DNA from: an uncultured Collinsella sp.
GTDB taxonomy: Bacteria > Actinomycetota > Coriobacteriia > Coriobacteriales > Coriobacteriaceae
Reading direction: 5' to 3'
Length of the DNA stretch: 19,480 nt
Assembly: GCA_902464495.1 (NCBI GenBank)
Contig: CABQJK010000035.1
Location: forward strand, 1 to 19,480
Part shown: piece by piece, positions 1-7,363 of the stretch
Position numbering within the stretch: the first letter of the stretch is position 1
Layout of the letters: every line of letters starts with the position of its first letter
Notes under the pieces: model-generated
Databases searched by the model: none
What the model was told of the DNA's origin: nothing
What the model saw: the letters and a program-made list of their open reading frames with translations, nothing else
Translations under genes and position numbers: made by a program

Positions 1-1434
1 GTGCTCATGCTCGACGAGCCCACCAACCACCTGGACATGCGCACCATCAACTGGCTCGCGCGCCATCTTAAGGCACGCTGGCAGCGCGGCCAGGGCGCCA
101 TGCTCGTGGTTACGCACGACCGCTGGTTCTTGGACGAGGTCTGCACCAGCATGTGGGAGGTCCACGACGGCCAGGTCGATCCCTTCGAGGGTGGCTACTC
201 GGCATACATCCTGCAGCGCGTGGAGCGCGACCGCATGGCCGCCGTCACCGAGGAGCGCCGCCGCAATATGGCGCGCAAGGAGCTTGCATGGCTGAGCCGC
301 GGCGCCCAGGCCCGCTCCACCAAGCCCAAGTTTCGCGTGGAGGCAGCCCGCGAGCTCATCGCCGACGTGCCGCCCGTGCGCGACGAGCTGGAGCTCAAGC
401 GCCTGGCCGTAAGCCGCCTGGGCAAGCAGGTTATCGACGTGGTCGACGTGGACGCCGGCTATGCGGATACCGATGGCGCGCCCAAGCAGGTGCTCTCCGA
501 CGTGACCTGGCTTATCGGTGCGGGCGACCGCTACGGCCTGTTGGGCGAGAACGGCGCCGGCAAGTCGACCTTGCTCGACGTGATCCGGGGCAAGATTGAG
601 CCCACGCGCGGCCGTGTGAAGATTGGCCAGACGGTGCGCTTTGGCGTTCTGTCGCAGCAGCTCGAGGAACTCGAGCCCTACATGGGTGACACGATCCGCG
701 AGGTGCTCGGCAACTATAAGAAGTACTACGTCATCGACGGCAAGGAGACTTCGCCCGAGAAACTTTGCGAGCGCCTGGGCTTTACGACACAGCAGCTCTG
801 GAGTCGCATCGGCGATCTTTCGGGCGGCCAGCGCCGTCGCCTGTCGCTGCTGCTGACGATCCTGGACGAGCCCAACGTGCTTATCCTGGACGAGCCCGGC
901 AACGACCTCGACACCGACATGCTCGCGATTGTCGAGGACCTGCTCGACGGCTGGCCCGGCACGCTGATCCTGGTGACGCACGACCGCTTTTTGATGGAAC
1001 GCGTGACCGACCAGCAGTGGGCGCTGCTCGACGGCCACCTGACGCATATGCCCGGCGGCGTCGACCAGTACCTGCGCCTGTGCAACGCCACCGCCGAGGG
1101 CGAGCCCGTGGGTGCGCCGAGCGCCAAGACCGGCACGTTCGACACCGGTACGGCGACGGCTGCTGCCGACAAGCCCAAGTCGAGCGGTCAGCCCAATGGT
1201 CTGTCCAATGCCGAGCGTCAGAAGCTTCGCCGCGAGGTGAGCTCGCTCGAGCGCAAGATGGAGACGCAGCGCGCCCGCGTGGAGGAGGCCGAGGCCGCGA
1301 TGGCTCAGGTCGACCCCACCAACTACACGGCGCTGGGCGAGCAGCAGGCAAAGATCGACGAGGCCCACGCCGCCATGGACGAGTTGGAGATGGCGTGGCT
1401 CGAGGCGAGCGAGAAGCTCGAGGGCGAGGAGTAG
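1..1434 (+). CDS. ABC-F family ATPase, Uup-like (5' end outside window)
   Basis: This is a soluble tandem ABC ATPase of the ABC-F class, whose members act on ribosomes or nucleic acids and are not transporters. The reading frame is open at base 1 and enters at the first domain's Walker B (LMLDEPTNHLD), so the first Walker A and the true start lie upstream; the initial GTG is an internal Val. The visible 477 residues show an inter-domain linker with basic stretches (about 85-135), a second ABC domain with Walker A GENGAGKS (182-189), signature LSGGQ (273-277) and Walker B LILDEP (294-299), then a low-complexity stretch and a charged C-terminal helical segment (about 400-475) resembling the coiled coil that Uup proteins use for DNA binding. 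The HAD gene starts 6 bp after the stop, so the two are probably co-transcribed. The family is certain; Uup rather than another ABC-F subgroup is inferred from the C-terminal coil. Confidence 0.92.
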   Translation: MLMLDEPTNHLDMRTINWLARHLKARWQRGQGAMLVVTHDRWFLDEVCTSMWEVHDGQVDPFEGGYSAYILQRVERDRMAAVTEERRRNMARKELAWLSRGAQARSTKPKFRVEAARELIADVPPVRDELELKRLAVSRLGKQVIDVVDVDAGYADTDGAPKQVLSDVTWLIGAGDRYGLLGENGAGKSTLLDVIRGKIEPTRGRVKIGQTVRFGVLSQQLEELEPYMGDTIREVLGNYKKYYVIDGKETSPEKLCERLGFTTQQLWSRIGDLSGGQRRRLSLLLTILDEPNVLILDEPGNDLDTDMLAIVEDLLDGWPGTLILVTHDRFLMERVTDQQWALLDGHLTHMPGGVDQYLRLCNATAEGEPVGAPSAKTGTFDTGTATAAADKPKSSGQPNGLSNAERQKLRREVSSLERKMETQRARVEEAEAAMAQVDPTNYTALGEQQAKIDEAHAAMDELEMAWLEASEKLEGEE

Positions 1435-1440
1435 GCGAGG

Positions 1441-2211
1441 ATGATCAAGGCCGCGTTTTTCGATATCGACGGCACGCTGCTGAGCTTTAAGACCCACCGG
1501 ATTCCGACGTCGGCGCAGCAGGTGCTCGACAGCTTTCATGAGCAGGGGATTGCGTGCGTGATCGCCACGGGTCGCCCGACCTATCAGATGCCCGATTGGC
1601 TGTTCGATCTTGGTTGGGATGCGTACATCACGCTTTCGGGTCAGCACTGCTTTGATGCCGAGGAGGTTTACCGCAGCTGTCCGATCGATCCGGACGACGT
1701 CGCGGTGATTGTGGATCAGGTGGCTCAGGGGTGCTACGACTCGCTGTGCATGCAGGGCGAGAACTCGTTTGTGAACCGCCTGTCCGAGCGCGTGGTGACG
1801 GCAGGCAGCAACGCGGGAATCGTCTACCACGAGGAGCCGTTTGAGCACGCCTTTGACGCGCCGGTCTACCAGTTCTGCGCCTTCGTCGACCCCGCCGACG
1901 AGCATATCGTAACCGATGCCGTGTCGCATTCGCTCACCACGCGCTGGTGCGACCTGTTCTGCGACATTATCCCGGCCAACGGCGGCAAGGACCTGGGCGT
2001 GGCAGCGACGCTGGAGCGCCTGGGTGTCGACGCGAGCGAGGCGATCGCCTTTGGCGACGGCGAGAACGACCTGTCGATGTTCTCGGCCGTGGGCACAAGT
2101 GTGGCCATGGGCAACGCGCAGGATACCGTGAAGGCCGCAGCGACCTACGTAACGACCGCCGTGGATGACGACGGCATCTACAACGCCGCGAAGCACTTTG
2201 GCCTCGTGTAG
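1441..2211 (+). CDS. Cof-type HAD superfamily hydrolase
   Basis: This is a cytosolic phosphatase of the Cof/YidA (HAD IIB) type, a family that dephosphorylates sugar phosphates and other small metabolites; the substrate here is unknown. The nucleophile motif DIDGT has Asp8 and Asp10, Thr43 lies in IATGRP, Lys183 in GGKD, and the magnesium-binding motif GDGEND is at 205-210. The C2 cap domain lies between about residues 80 and 180. The length of 256 residues is normal for the family. The start is set by GGCGAGG overlapping the end of the upstream ABC-F gene and ending at the ATG. A hairpin with a T-rich tail follows the stop, so the ABC-F/HAD transcript probably ends there. It is not SerB-like, despite the serine genes elsewhere in the window. 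Confidence 0.92.
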   Translation: MIKAAFFDIDGTLLSFKTHRIPTSAQQVLDSFHEQGIACVIATGRPTYQMPDWLFDLGWDAYITLSGQHCFDAEEVYRSCPIDPDDVAVIVDQVAQGCYDSLCMQGENSFVNRLSERVVTAGSNAGIVYHEEPFEHAFDAPVYQFCAFVDPADEHIVTDAVSHSLTTRWCDLFCDIIPANGGKDLGVAATLERLGVDASEAIAFGDGENDLSMFSAVGTSVAMGNAQDTVKAAATYVTTAVDDDGIYNAAKHFGLV

Positions 2212-2227
2212 CTGCGACTCGGCACTT

Positions 2228-2263
2228 GGGGACGCTCCTTGCGGGGCGTTCCCATTTTGTTTT
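2228..2263 (+). terminator. Rho-independent terminator after the HAD gene
   Basis: The arms GGGACGCTCC and GGGGCGTTCCC pair around a short TTGC loop with one bulged T, and the tract ATTTTGTTTT follows. It starts 17 bp after the HAD stop codon. Confidence 0.75.
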
Positions 2264-2287
2264 CATCTCGCACGTTTCGTGAAACGC

Positions 2288-2368
2288 GGCTAACTTTTTG
2301 GTCAATGCAGTAAGACATGGTCAACTTTTGCGGTAAAGTAAGCCAAGGAAAGTATCCAAAGGCTAACT
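2288..2368 (+). promoter_or_regulatory. Repeat-rich leader of the DtxR-like gene (possible operator/promoter)
   Basis: The DNA between the terminator and the regulator start turns AT-rich and carries several short repeats. TGGTCAA occurs at 2299-2305 and 2318-2324 as direct repeats 19 bp apart. GGCTAACT occurs at 2288 and 2361. GTAAGCC (2338-2344) faces GGCTAAC (2361-2367) as an inverted repeat with one mismatch. The small palindrome CGTTTCGTGAAACG sits just upstream at 2273-2286. Such spacing fits regulator binding, possibly autoregulation. I see no convincing -35/-10 pair, so the promoter itself is not placed. Confidence 0.3.
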
Positions 2369-2392
2369 AGCAATCATCGCGAAAGGCGGCCC

Positions 2393-2782
2393 ATGGCCCT
2401 ACGTGAATCCGGAGAAGACTATCTCGAATCGATCTACGTTCTGTCGGAACGTCAGGGCATCGTGCGCTCGATCGACGTCGCAGAGTACCTCGGCGTGACC
2501 AAGGCGAGCGTGTCCAAAGCCATGGCGACGTTGGAGAACAACGGCTACGTCGAGATGGGTAAACGCGATGTGCATCTGACGGAGCGCGGGCTGGAGGTTG
2601 CGCGCCAAATGTGGGAGCGCCACTGTTTTTTTGTGGGTCTGCTGGAGGATGCAGGTGTTTCGGCCGAGGTGGCGTCGCAAGAGGGCTGCCACATGGAGCA
2701 TTGCCTGAGCGAGGAAAGCTTCGAGAAGCTAAGGGCGATGTTGGGCCGGGACGAGGTGACGGATCCAGCGACGGGAGCCTAA
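2393..2782 (+). CDS. DtxR/MntR-family metal-dependent transcriptional regulator (short form)
   Basis: This is a cytosolic DNA-binding repressor of the iron/manganese-responsive DtxR family. Residues 1-65 form the winged helix (EDYLESIYVL, then VTKASVSKAM as the recognition helix), and 75-120 the dimerisation/metal-binding part. Candidate ligands by analogy with MntR and DtxR are Asp9, Glu12, His77, Cys99, Glu102 and His103 (motif CHMEH). The Cys at position 99 is where DtxR/IdeR proteins have Cys and MntR has Glu, while Asp9 resembles MntR. The protein has 129 residues, so the C-terminal SH3-like domain of long DtxR proteins is absent. The start is supported by AAAGGCGG shortly before the ATG. 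It converges on the P-type ATPase gene. Its targets are unknown; the divalent-metal exporter at 9059 is one guess. Confidence 0.88.
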   Translation: MALRESGEDYLESIYVLSERQGIVRSIDVAEYLGVTKASVSKAMATLENNGYVEMGKRDVHLTERGLEVARQMWERHCFFVGLLEDAGVSAEVASQEGCHMEHCLSEESFEKLRAMLGRDEVTDPATGA

Positions 2783-2803
2783 CGAACCCCCCAGTAGCGC
2801 GGA

Positions 2804-2852
2804 GTTCGCGCAAAGCGCGAACCAGCGACCGGGACCAGCGGCCCTTTCGGCC
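2804..2852. repeat. Two small hairpins downstream of the DtxR-like gene
   Basis: GTTCGCGC and GCGCGAAC pair perfectly around AAA (2804-2822). GGCC and GGCC then pair around CTTTC (2840-2852). Neither has a T-tract, so they are not typical terminators. The rest of 2783-2919 is GC-rich and repetitive (several CCAGC units) with no convincing gene. Confidence 0.5.
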
Positions 2853-2919
2853 AAGTCCATTTCAGCAAAGGAACCCCGCCAGCAAGCGATGCCCAAGAAC
2901 CGCCAGCAACGTTACCGCA

Positions 2920-3050
2920 GGCCGGGACCGGGCTTGGTTTTGAAAACATTCCGCACTGACCAGAAGCGCCCCCGTTCGTAGCTCCGAAGGAGCAGAACGG
3001 GGGCGCTTCATTGGTCGAGGACGTTTTCAAAACCAAGCCCGGTCCCGGCC
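2920..3050. repeat. 131-bp three-tier nested palindrome between convergent genes
   Basis: The outer arms of 28 bp (2920-2947 and 3023-3050) are perfectly complementary and begin GGCCGGGACCGGGCTTGG on the left. Inside, GACCA (2958-2962) faces TGGTC (3012-3016). A perfect 15-bp stem GAAGCGCCCCCGTTC (2963-2977) pairs with 2995-3009, and its loop holds GCTCC/GGAGC (2981-2993). The element begins 17 bp past the stop of the P-type ATPase and 137 bp past that of the DtxR-like gene. It could end transcription from both sides, although no T-tract follows on either strand, or it could be a copy of a dispersed palindromic element. Confidence 0.85.
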
Positions 3051-3066
3051 GGAGGGACCACAGGCG

Positions 3067-5019
3067 CTACAGGTTCTTGACACCCATCGCGCGCATGGCG
3101 TTCAGGATAGCGATGATCGCCACGCCCACGTCGCCAAAGACGGCAAGCCACATATTGGCGATACCCAGCGCTGCCAGCACAAGGATCAGCAGCTTAATGC
3201 CCAGCGCAAAGATGATGTTCTGCCAAACAATCGTCATGGTCTTGCGCGCCACGCGGATCGCGCGGGAAATGTTGGACGGCTTGTCGTCCATCAGCACCAC
3301 GTCGGCGGCCTCGATCGCGGCGTCGGAGCCCATGGCGCCCATGGCAATGCCCACATCGGCTCGCGTGAGCACGGGTGCGTCGTTGATACCGTCGCCGACA
3401 AAGGCGAGCTTGCCCTTGCCGTTCTCGGCCGAAAGCAGCGCCTCGACGCGCTCGACCTTGTCGCCCGGCAGCAGCTGCGCATGGAACTCATCGAGACCGA
3501 GCTGCTTGGCCACCGCTGCCGCCACTTCCTTGCGGTCGCCCGTAAGCATAACGGTGTGCTTGACGCCAGCGGCGTGCAAGTCGCGAATCGTCTGCTCGGC
3601 ATCGGCCTTAACGGTGTCGGCAATCACGATGTGGCCGGCGTACACGCCGTCGACCAGCACGTGCAGAATCGTGCCGACGACCTCGCAATTGGGGGTATCG
3701 GCGCCGGCCGCCGCGAGCATCTTGGCATTGCCGACGACGACGTGCTTGCCGTCGATGGTCGCCGTCACGCCGTGGCCCGCGTCGTTGGCGGAGTCGCTCA
3801 CGCGCTTGGGGTCGACCTCGCCCTGGTAGGCGGCGCGCACCGACTGCGCGATGGGATGGTCGGAGAACGACTCGGCAAGGGCCGCGACCTCGAGGAGCGA
3901 CTGCTCGGTATAGCCGGACTCGGGGTGTACCGCGACGACCGAGAACGTGCCGTTGGTAAGGGTGCCGGTCTTGTCGAAGACGACGGTGTCAACATCGGCA
4001 AGCGCCTCGAGGTAGTTGGAGCCCTTGATGAGAACGCCCAGCTTGGACGCGCCGCCGATGCCGCCAAAGAAGCTCAGCGGCACGCTGATTACCAGCGCGC
4101 ACGGGCAGCTGACGACCAGGAAGGTCAGACCGCGCAGGATCCAGTCGGACCAGGCACCGGTGACCAAGCCGCCGCCAAGTGCGAGCACCGCTGCGGCGCC
4201 GGTGACGGCGGGCGTGTAGACGCGGGCAAAGCGCGTGATGAAGTTCTCGGTACGTGCCTTCTTTTCGCTGGCGTTTTCCACGAGCTCCAGGATGCGGCTG
4301 ACGGTGGACTCGCCAAATGGCTTGGTGGTGCGCACGCGGATGAGACCCGTCATGTTGATACAGCCGCTGATGATATCGTCGCCGGACTTGGCGGGGCGGG
4401 GGACCGATTCGCCGGTGAGCGCCGCGGTGTCGAGCTGCGTCTCGCCGTCGACGATGGCGCCATCGATGGGCACACGCTCGCCGGGCTTGACGACGATGAC
4501 GGTGCCGACGGCGATGTCATCGGGGAAGACTTGCTCGAGCGTGCCGTCGGGCTGCTCGACGTTAGCGTAGTCGGGCGCGATGTCCATCATGGCACTGATC
4601 GACTTGCGGCTCTTGCCCACGGCGTATGCCTGGAACAGCTCGCCGACCTGGTAGAACAGCATGACGGCGGCGCCTTCGGCCATGTGCGGGTCGGTATCGG
4701 GGAAGAGCACCATGGCAAACGCGCCGATGGTCGCGACTGCCATAAGGAAACTCTCGTCGAAGGCCTTGCCGCGGCGGATGTTATTGAATGCCTTTTGCAG
4801 TACGTCGTAGCCGGCAATCAAAAACGGCACGAGGAACAGCGCGAAGCTGGCGTAGATGTTGCCGGGCTCCCCAAATGCGATAGTGAGGGCGCCGAGCTCG
4901 TCGAGGGCATAAACAACGGCAAAAATGCCCAGTGCTACCAGGATGCGGTTGCGCTTGTGCTCAAGGGACTCTTTCTTCTTGCGCTTCTTCTTTTTCTTTT
5001 TAGGGTCGGCGGTCGCCAT
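3067..5019 (-). CDS. Zn2+/Cd2+/Pb2+-type P1B ATPase, without N-terminal HMA domain
   Basis: This is an integral membrane pump that uses ATP to export soft divalent metals. Motifs are TGES (202-205), the transmembrane metal site CPC (305-307), the phosphorylated DKTGT (349-353), SDHPIA (386-391) and GDGINDAP (542-549). Lys609 and the Asp630-Val-Gly motif in the last membrane segments match the ZntA/CadA (P1B-2) subgroup, which suggests Zn/Cd/Pb rather than copper. The usual cytosolic N-terminal HMA domain is missing. Instead residues 7-16 are almost all Lys/Arg, followed directly by the membrane segments. A separate HMA protein is encoded just upstream in the operon. GGGAGG lies 8 bp before the ATG. 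A repressor-like operator sits 22 bp upstream. The 650-residue length fits an ATPase without HMA. Confidence 0.95.
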   Translation of the reverse strand: MATADPKKKKKKRKKKESLEHKRNRILVALGIFAVVYALDELGALTIAFGEPGNIYASFALFLVPFLIAGYDVLQKAFNNIRRGKAFDESFLMAVATIGAFAMVLFPDTDPHMAEGAAVMLFYQVGELFQAYAVGKSRKSISAMMDIAPDYANVEQPDGTLEQVFPDDIAVGTVIVVKPGERVPIDGAIVDGETQLDTAALTGESVPRPAKSGDDIISGCINMTGLIRVRTTKPFGESTVSRILELVENASEKKARTENFITRFARVYTPAVTGAAAVLALGGGLVTGAWSDWILRGLTFLVVSCPCALVISVPLSFFGGIGGASKLGVLIKGSNYLEALADVDTVVFDKTGTLTNGTFSVVAVHPESGYTEQSLLEVAALAESFSDHPIAQSVRAAYQGEVDPKRVSDSANDAGHGVTATIDGKHVVVGNAKMLAAAGADTPNCEVVGTILHVLVDGVYAGHIVIADTVKADAEQTIRDLHAAGVKHTVMLTGDRKEVAAAVAKQLGLDEFHAQLLPGDKVERVEALLSAENGKGKLAFVGDGINDAPVLTRADVGIAMGAMGSDAAIEAADVVLMDDKPSNISRAIRVARKTMTIVWQNIIFALGIKLLILVLAALGIANMWLAVFGDVGVAIIAILNAMRAMGVKNL

Positions 5020-5040
5020 GATTCAAACCTCCCATTTGAA

Positions 5041-5062
5041 TGTGTGAACACTCGCTCATATA
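5041..5062 (-). promoter_or_regulatory. Third SmtB/ArsR-type operator, inside the operon before the ATPase
   Basis: The site carries the core TGAACA-NN-CGCTCATATA, the same as the two sites upstream of the repressor gene, differing in four of 22 positions. It ends 22 bp before the ATPase start. On the minus strand TTGCCG, 16 bp, then TATTAT could form a weak promoter here, with the operator overlapping its -10 end. This suggests a second, metal-controlled transcript for the pump alone. Confidence 0.7.
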
Positions 5063-5117
5063 ATATCGCGAGCAAAGGCCGCGGCAAGCGCGGCCTTGCA
5101 GGAAGCACTTGTGCGGA

Positions 5118-5336
5118 CTAGAGGATAATCTCGCAGTCGGGCTCGGCGTCGGCGGTGAACTCAACGACGCGGTCCAGGACCTCGTCGAACTCGGCGTCGT
5201 CGGCCTCGAGCGTCAGCTTCTGGGTCATAAAGTTGACCGACACGGACTTGACGCCCTCGAGCTTGGCAAGTTCGTCCTGAAGCTCGCGCGCGCAGTTGGC
5301 GCAATCGATCTCGTCAAGCTTAAACTGCTTTTTCAT
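5118..5336 (-). CDS. Free-standing HMA-domain heavy-metal-binding protein
   Basis: This is a 72-residue single-domain protein with the ferredoxin-like fold of metallochaperones and P1B ATPase N-domains. The metal loop is DCANCA with Cys12 and Cys15, and the acidic residue before it (Asp11) fits Zn/Cd-binding HMA domains better than the MxCxxC of copper ones. The tail is acidic and contains a third Cys (DCEIIL). It lies between the repressor and the ATPase genes, so it probably hands metal to the ATPase, which has lost its own HMA domain. AAAGGA precedes the ATG at good spacing. The family is clear; the partner is inferred from gene order. Confidence 0.88.
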   Translation of the reverse strand: MKKQFKLDEIDCANCARELQDELAKLEGVKSVSVNFMTQKLTLEADDAEFDEVLDRVVEFTADAEPDCEIIL

Positions 5337-5399
5337 GGTGGGTTCCTTTCCCTGTGTTAGCGGTCTGGGTGCCGGCCGCGCTGATACCGTGGGTGATTG

Positions 5400-5765
5400 C
5401 TATTCGCAGATATGGCTCATGCCCTGGTTGAGCATGGTGTAGACGTGATCGTCGGCGAGCGAGTAGAGAATGTTGCGGCCGTCGCGGCGGAACTTGACCA
5501 GGTGCGACTGCTTGAGCGTGCGCAGCTGGTGCGACACCGCAGACTGCGAGGTTGCGGTCGCCTCGGCGATGTCGGCCACGCAGAGCTCGCGGCCCATGAG
5601 GGCATAGAGAATCTTGATGCGCGTGGTGTCGCTGAAGACCTTGAACAGGTCGGCAAGGTCGTAGAGAAGCTCCTCGTCGGGAAGGTCCTCGGGCGAGCAG
5701 GTGGTGGGGACGATCGGCTCGGTGGCCTCGATGCCAGTCTTTGTTTCATCAGCGTGGCTGCTCAT
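5400..5765 (-). CDS. ArsR/SmtB-family metal-sensing repressor
   Basis: This is a cytosolic winged-helix repressor that leaves DNA on binding Zn or related ions. The recognition helix is SQSAVSHQLRTL (73-84). The alpha-5 zinc site of SmtB is matched in spacing and residue type: Asp105, His107, His118 and the final residue Glu121. Cys62 and Asp65 in ELCVAD correspond to the second (alpha-3N) site, and an N-terminal Cys23 could complete it, so both sensing sites may be present. Being first in the operon, it most likely controls itself, the HMA protein and the pump. The GAAAGGA ribosome site overlaps operator A, so bound repressor would cover the translation start region as well as the promoter. 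Confidence 0.93.
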   Translation of the reverse strand: MSSHADETKTGIEATEPIVPTTCSPEDLPDEELLYDLADLFKVFSDTTRIKILYALMGRELCVADIAEATATSQSAVSHQLRTLKQSHLVKFRRDGRNILYSLADDHVYTMLNQGMSHICE

Positions 5766-5778
5766 TGCAATATCCTTT

Positions 5779-5801
5779 CATATGAACATGCGCTCATATA
5801 A
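5779..5801 (-). promoter_or_regulatory. Operator A of the metal-resistance operon
   Basis: The core ATATGAACATGCGCTCATAT has ATATGA/TCATAT arms, the pattern of SmtB/CzrA-type 12-2-12 operators. It is the exact reverse complement, over 23 bp, of operator B eleven bases away. It lies 13 bp before the repressor's start codon and overlaps the ribosome-binding sequence. Confidence 0.85.
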
Positions 5802-5811
5802 CTTACTTCCG

Positions 5812-5839
5812 ATTATATGAGCGCATGTTCATATGTCAA
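5812..5839 (-). promoter_or_regulatory. arsR-operon promoter with operator B in its spacer
   Basis: On the minus strand TTGACA (5839-5834) and TATAAT (5817-5812) are separated by 16 bp, a full sigma-70-type consensus. Operator B (5813-5835) fills the spacer and overlaps both boxes, so the repressor must compete directly with RNA polymerase. Operator A lies just downstream. Confidence 0.88.
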
Positions 5840-5914
5840 TACAATTTGCGATAATTTCGATGACTGCTTGCCGCCTCGGCGATTTTCTGCGGGTTGGGAG
5901 ACATCGACGCAATG

Positions 5915-5943
5915 CTCGCCAACATATTTCGAGATGTTCGGCC
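5915..5943 (+). repeat. Island repeat, copy 1
   Basis: A 29-base unit containing ACATATTTCGAG and TTCGGCC. It is one of four related copies (others at 6108, 7575, 7742). It matches copy 4 at 23 of 29 positions by hand count. Copies 1 and 2 face each other as the ends of a 222-bp segment. The DNA between them is AT-rich and holds only a 10-bp direct repeat (AGAATCAGTT at 6017 and 6049) and no convincing gene. Confidence 0.8.
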
Positions 5944-6107
5944 AGCATGCTAAGAAAGCCACCTTGAGAAGCATTAGAACTGTTCATATTTGTACTTTAT
6001 CGTGTTAAATACCGCGAGAATCAGTTCTTCCTCTACGGGAGTTCCTGCAGAATCAGTTTTATCTAAAGTTATATTGAGCATTGCTGCAGCCAATCTGGCA
6101 CATCGGT

Positions 6108-6136
6108 GGCCGAATAAGTCGAAAAATGTAGGTGGA
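6108..6136 (-). repeat. Island repeat, copy 2
   Basis: It reads CCACCTACATTTTTCGAC and then TTATTCGGCC on the minus strand, matching copy 4 at 25 of 29 positions. It starts 18 bp past the stop of the nuclease-like gene and is inverted relative to copy 1. Confidence 0.8.
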
Positions 6137-6154
6137 CATCCGCAGAGATCGCCT

Positions 6155-7363
6155 TTAGAAGAGCGAATTCTCAATTAGATCAATAATCGTGTCGTCTTCC
6201 GTGCGGTTTTCATCGATTTTTGCGAAAATGTCGCTTTCCCAAGGCCCATTGATTTCCTCAGCAAGGGCCCCGACGTGTTGCATGTCGTCGGGTTCTGGCA
6301 CATCGTTGATGCTCGGGTCATCAGCTTGCGGATATTGGCTTGCAATTTCGCGCTTGGCGGCCTCTTCTTCTTTGAGTGTCTCCAGGACGCGGCGGCCGTA
6401 TTCGAAGTAGCGCCGCAAGACAAATTGACGAAGAGTTTCTTGCAGGATGGCGAAGTTATCCGGGAGTCGACCGGGCCATATCTTCTCGCGAATGCGAATC
6501 GCTTCCATGACCCGTCTAAAAGCGGACTGCTTGAAAAACGAATGACGACTAACTGTGATAACGGCATATCCCATGTTTCGCAGCGTGTTTCGGCGTTCCT
6601 CGTCAATTGATTGCTGTTCGGGCTCGTCGTGGTAAAAGCCGTTGTATTCGATATCGGTCATCGAATTTTCGAGCAGCGCGTCGAGGTAGAAAACCGTCCG
6701 TCGCGTTAGGGCGGCGTATCTTTTGGGGACTGGGATCGGATAGTCCGTTTTGATAGCGCGTATGGCTAAGCCACCCATTGACTTGGGCATTGTCAGCATC
6801 ATGACAAACGCCGTTTCGAGTGGGGAGCGACAGCCTTCGCGTACATAAGAAAGTGCCTTAAGTGCTTTATTAGATCCACGATACCCCGATGCCTCTGAAA
6901 AGAAGGCTCTGAGCTCTTCAACGCTGGTTAGGGCTGGGCGCTCGCGATATTGAGTTTCGTCGGACGTTCCAAGCGCGTAGGAGCCGCAGATTTCAAAGTA
7001 ATACTCAACGAGCTCCGAAAGGTTGAGGTCGGCTGCTGCTTCTAACGCGCACAGCTTGATATCGACGATGTAGACGTTCGACTCGAGTTCTAGGTAGCTT
7101 TCTGCATCAAACGTATAGCGCGTGCAGTGGCAGATGCAGCCCTTGCGGTGCCTTTTGGCATTATTGGAAAACGTCAGCACATGGATGCTTTCAGAATCGA
7201 CATTCTTTCTGTTGAGCCATGCTCGCGCCGCTTCCAGGTCGGACGTGGTCGGCGCAGACACCTTGATCTTTTCCATGGGTATGGGATCGGTCGCGTAGCT
7301 TGCGAGCGAGTTGACTGTTTGGTATACAGCGCGTGCCGTGGTATGTGACAGAACGATTCCCAT
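6155..7363 (-). CDS. Orphan nuclease-like protein, paralogue 1 (PD-(D/E)XK-like C-terminus)
   Basis: I do not know a named function. The protein resembles a multi-copy coriobacterial family with an AbiEi-like N-terminal segment and a Vsr/DUF559-like C-terminal domain. From the chosen start, residues 1-15 read MGIVLSHTTARAVYQ. A conserved middle contains CGSYAL and, later, SPLET. The C-terminal part has Asp228, then E-x-N (Glu239), His244, Asp254 and Arg257, then a GYAVITV strand, a D...E-x-[N/Q] arrangement seen in Vsr-like and DUF559 endonucleases. About 100 further residues are helical and acidic. The gene at 15761 encodes a paralogue. The ATG at 7363 is chosen because it aligns with that paralogue; the frame stays open to an ATG at 7585, but that codon lies inside repeat copy 3. 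No start has a good ribosome site. Base composition is lower in GC than its neighbours. Function in defence or DNA processing is only inference. Confidence 0.75.
   Translation of the reverse strand: MGIVLSHTTARAVYQTVNSLASYATDPIPMEKIKVSAPTTSDLEAARAWLNRKNVDSESIHVLTFSNNAKRHRKGCICHCTRYTFDAESYLELESNVYIVDIKLCALEAAADLNLSELVEYYFEICGSYALGTSDETQYRERPALTSVEELRAFFSEASGYRGSNKALKALSYVREGCRSPLETAFVMMLTMPKSMGGLAIRAIKTDYPIPVPKRYAALTRRTVFYLDALLENSMTDIEYNGFYHDEPEQQSIDEERRNTLRNMGYAVITVSRHSFFKQSAFRRVMEAIRIREKIWPGRLPDNFAILQETLRQFVLRRYFEYGRRVLETLKEEEAAKREIASQYPQADDPSINDVPEPDDMQHVGALAEEINGPWESDIFAKIDENRTEDDTIIDLIENSLF

Noticed and set aside
1441..2211. HAD protein as SerB for the serine pathway
   Set aside because: Its motifs and cap type are those of Cof/YidA proteins, and it is far from serC-serA and on the other strand.
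3481..5121. 546-residue open frame opposite the P-type ATPase
   Set aside because: It is the antisense of a conserved gene in GC-rich DNA, without family similarity or a ribosome site.
5817..6008. 63-residue plus-strand frame after operator B
   Set aside because: It starts inside the operator and crosses repeat copy 1; no ribosome site or family.
5974..6174. 66-residue minus-strand frame within the first repeat pair
   Set aside because: It runs through repeat copy 2 and overlaps the end of the nuclease-like gene. The C-terminal half looks protein-like, but there is no ribosome site or known family; at most a remnant.
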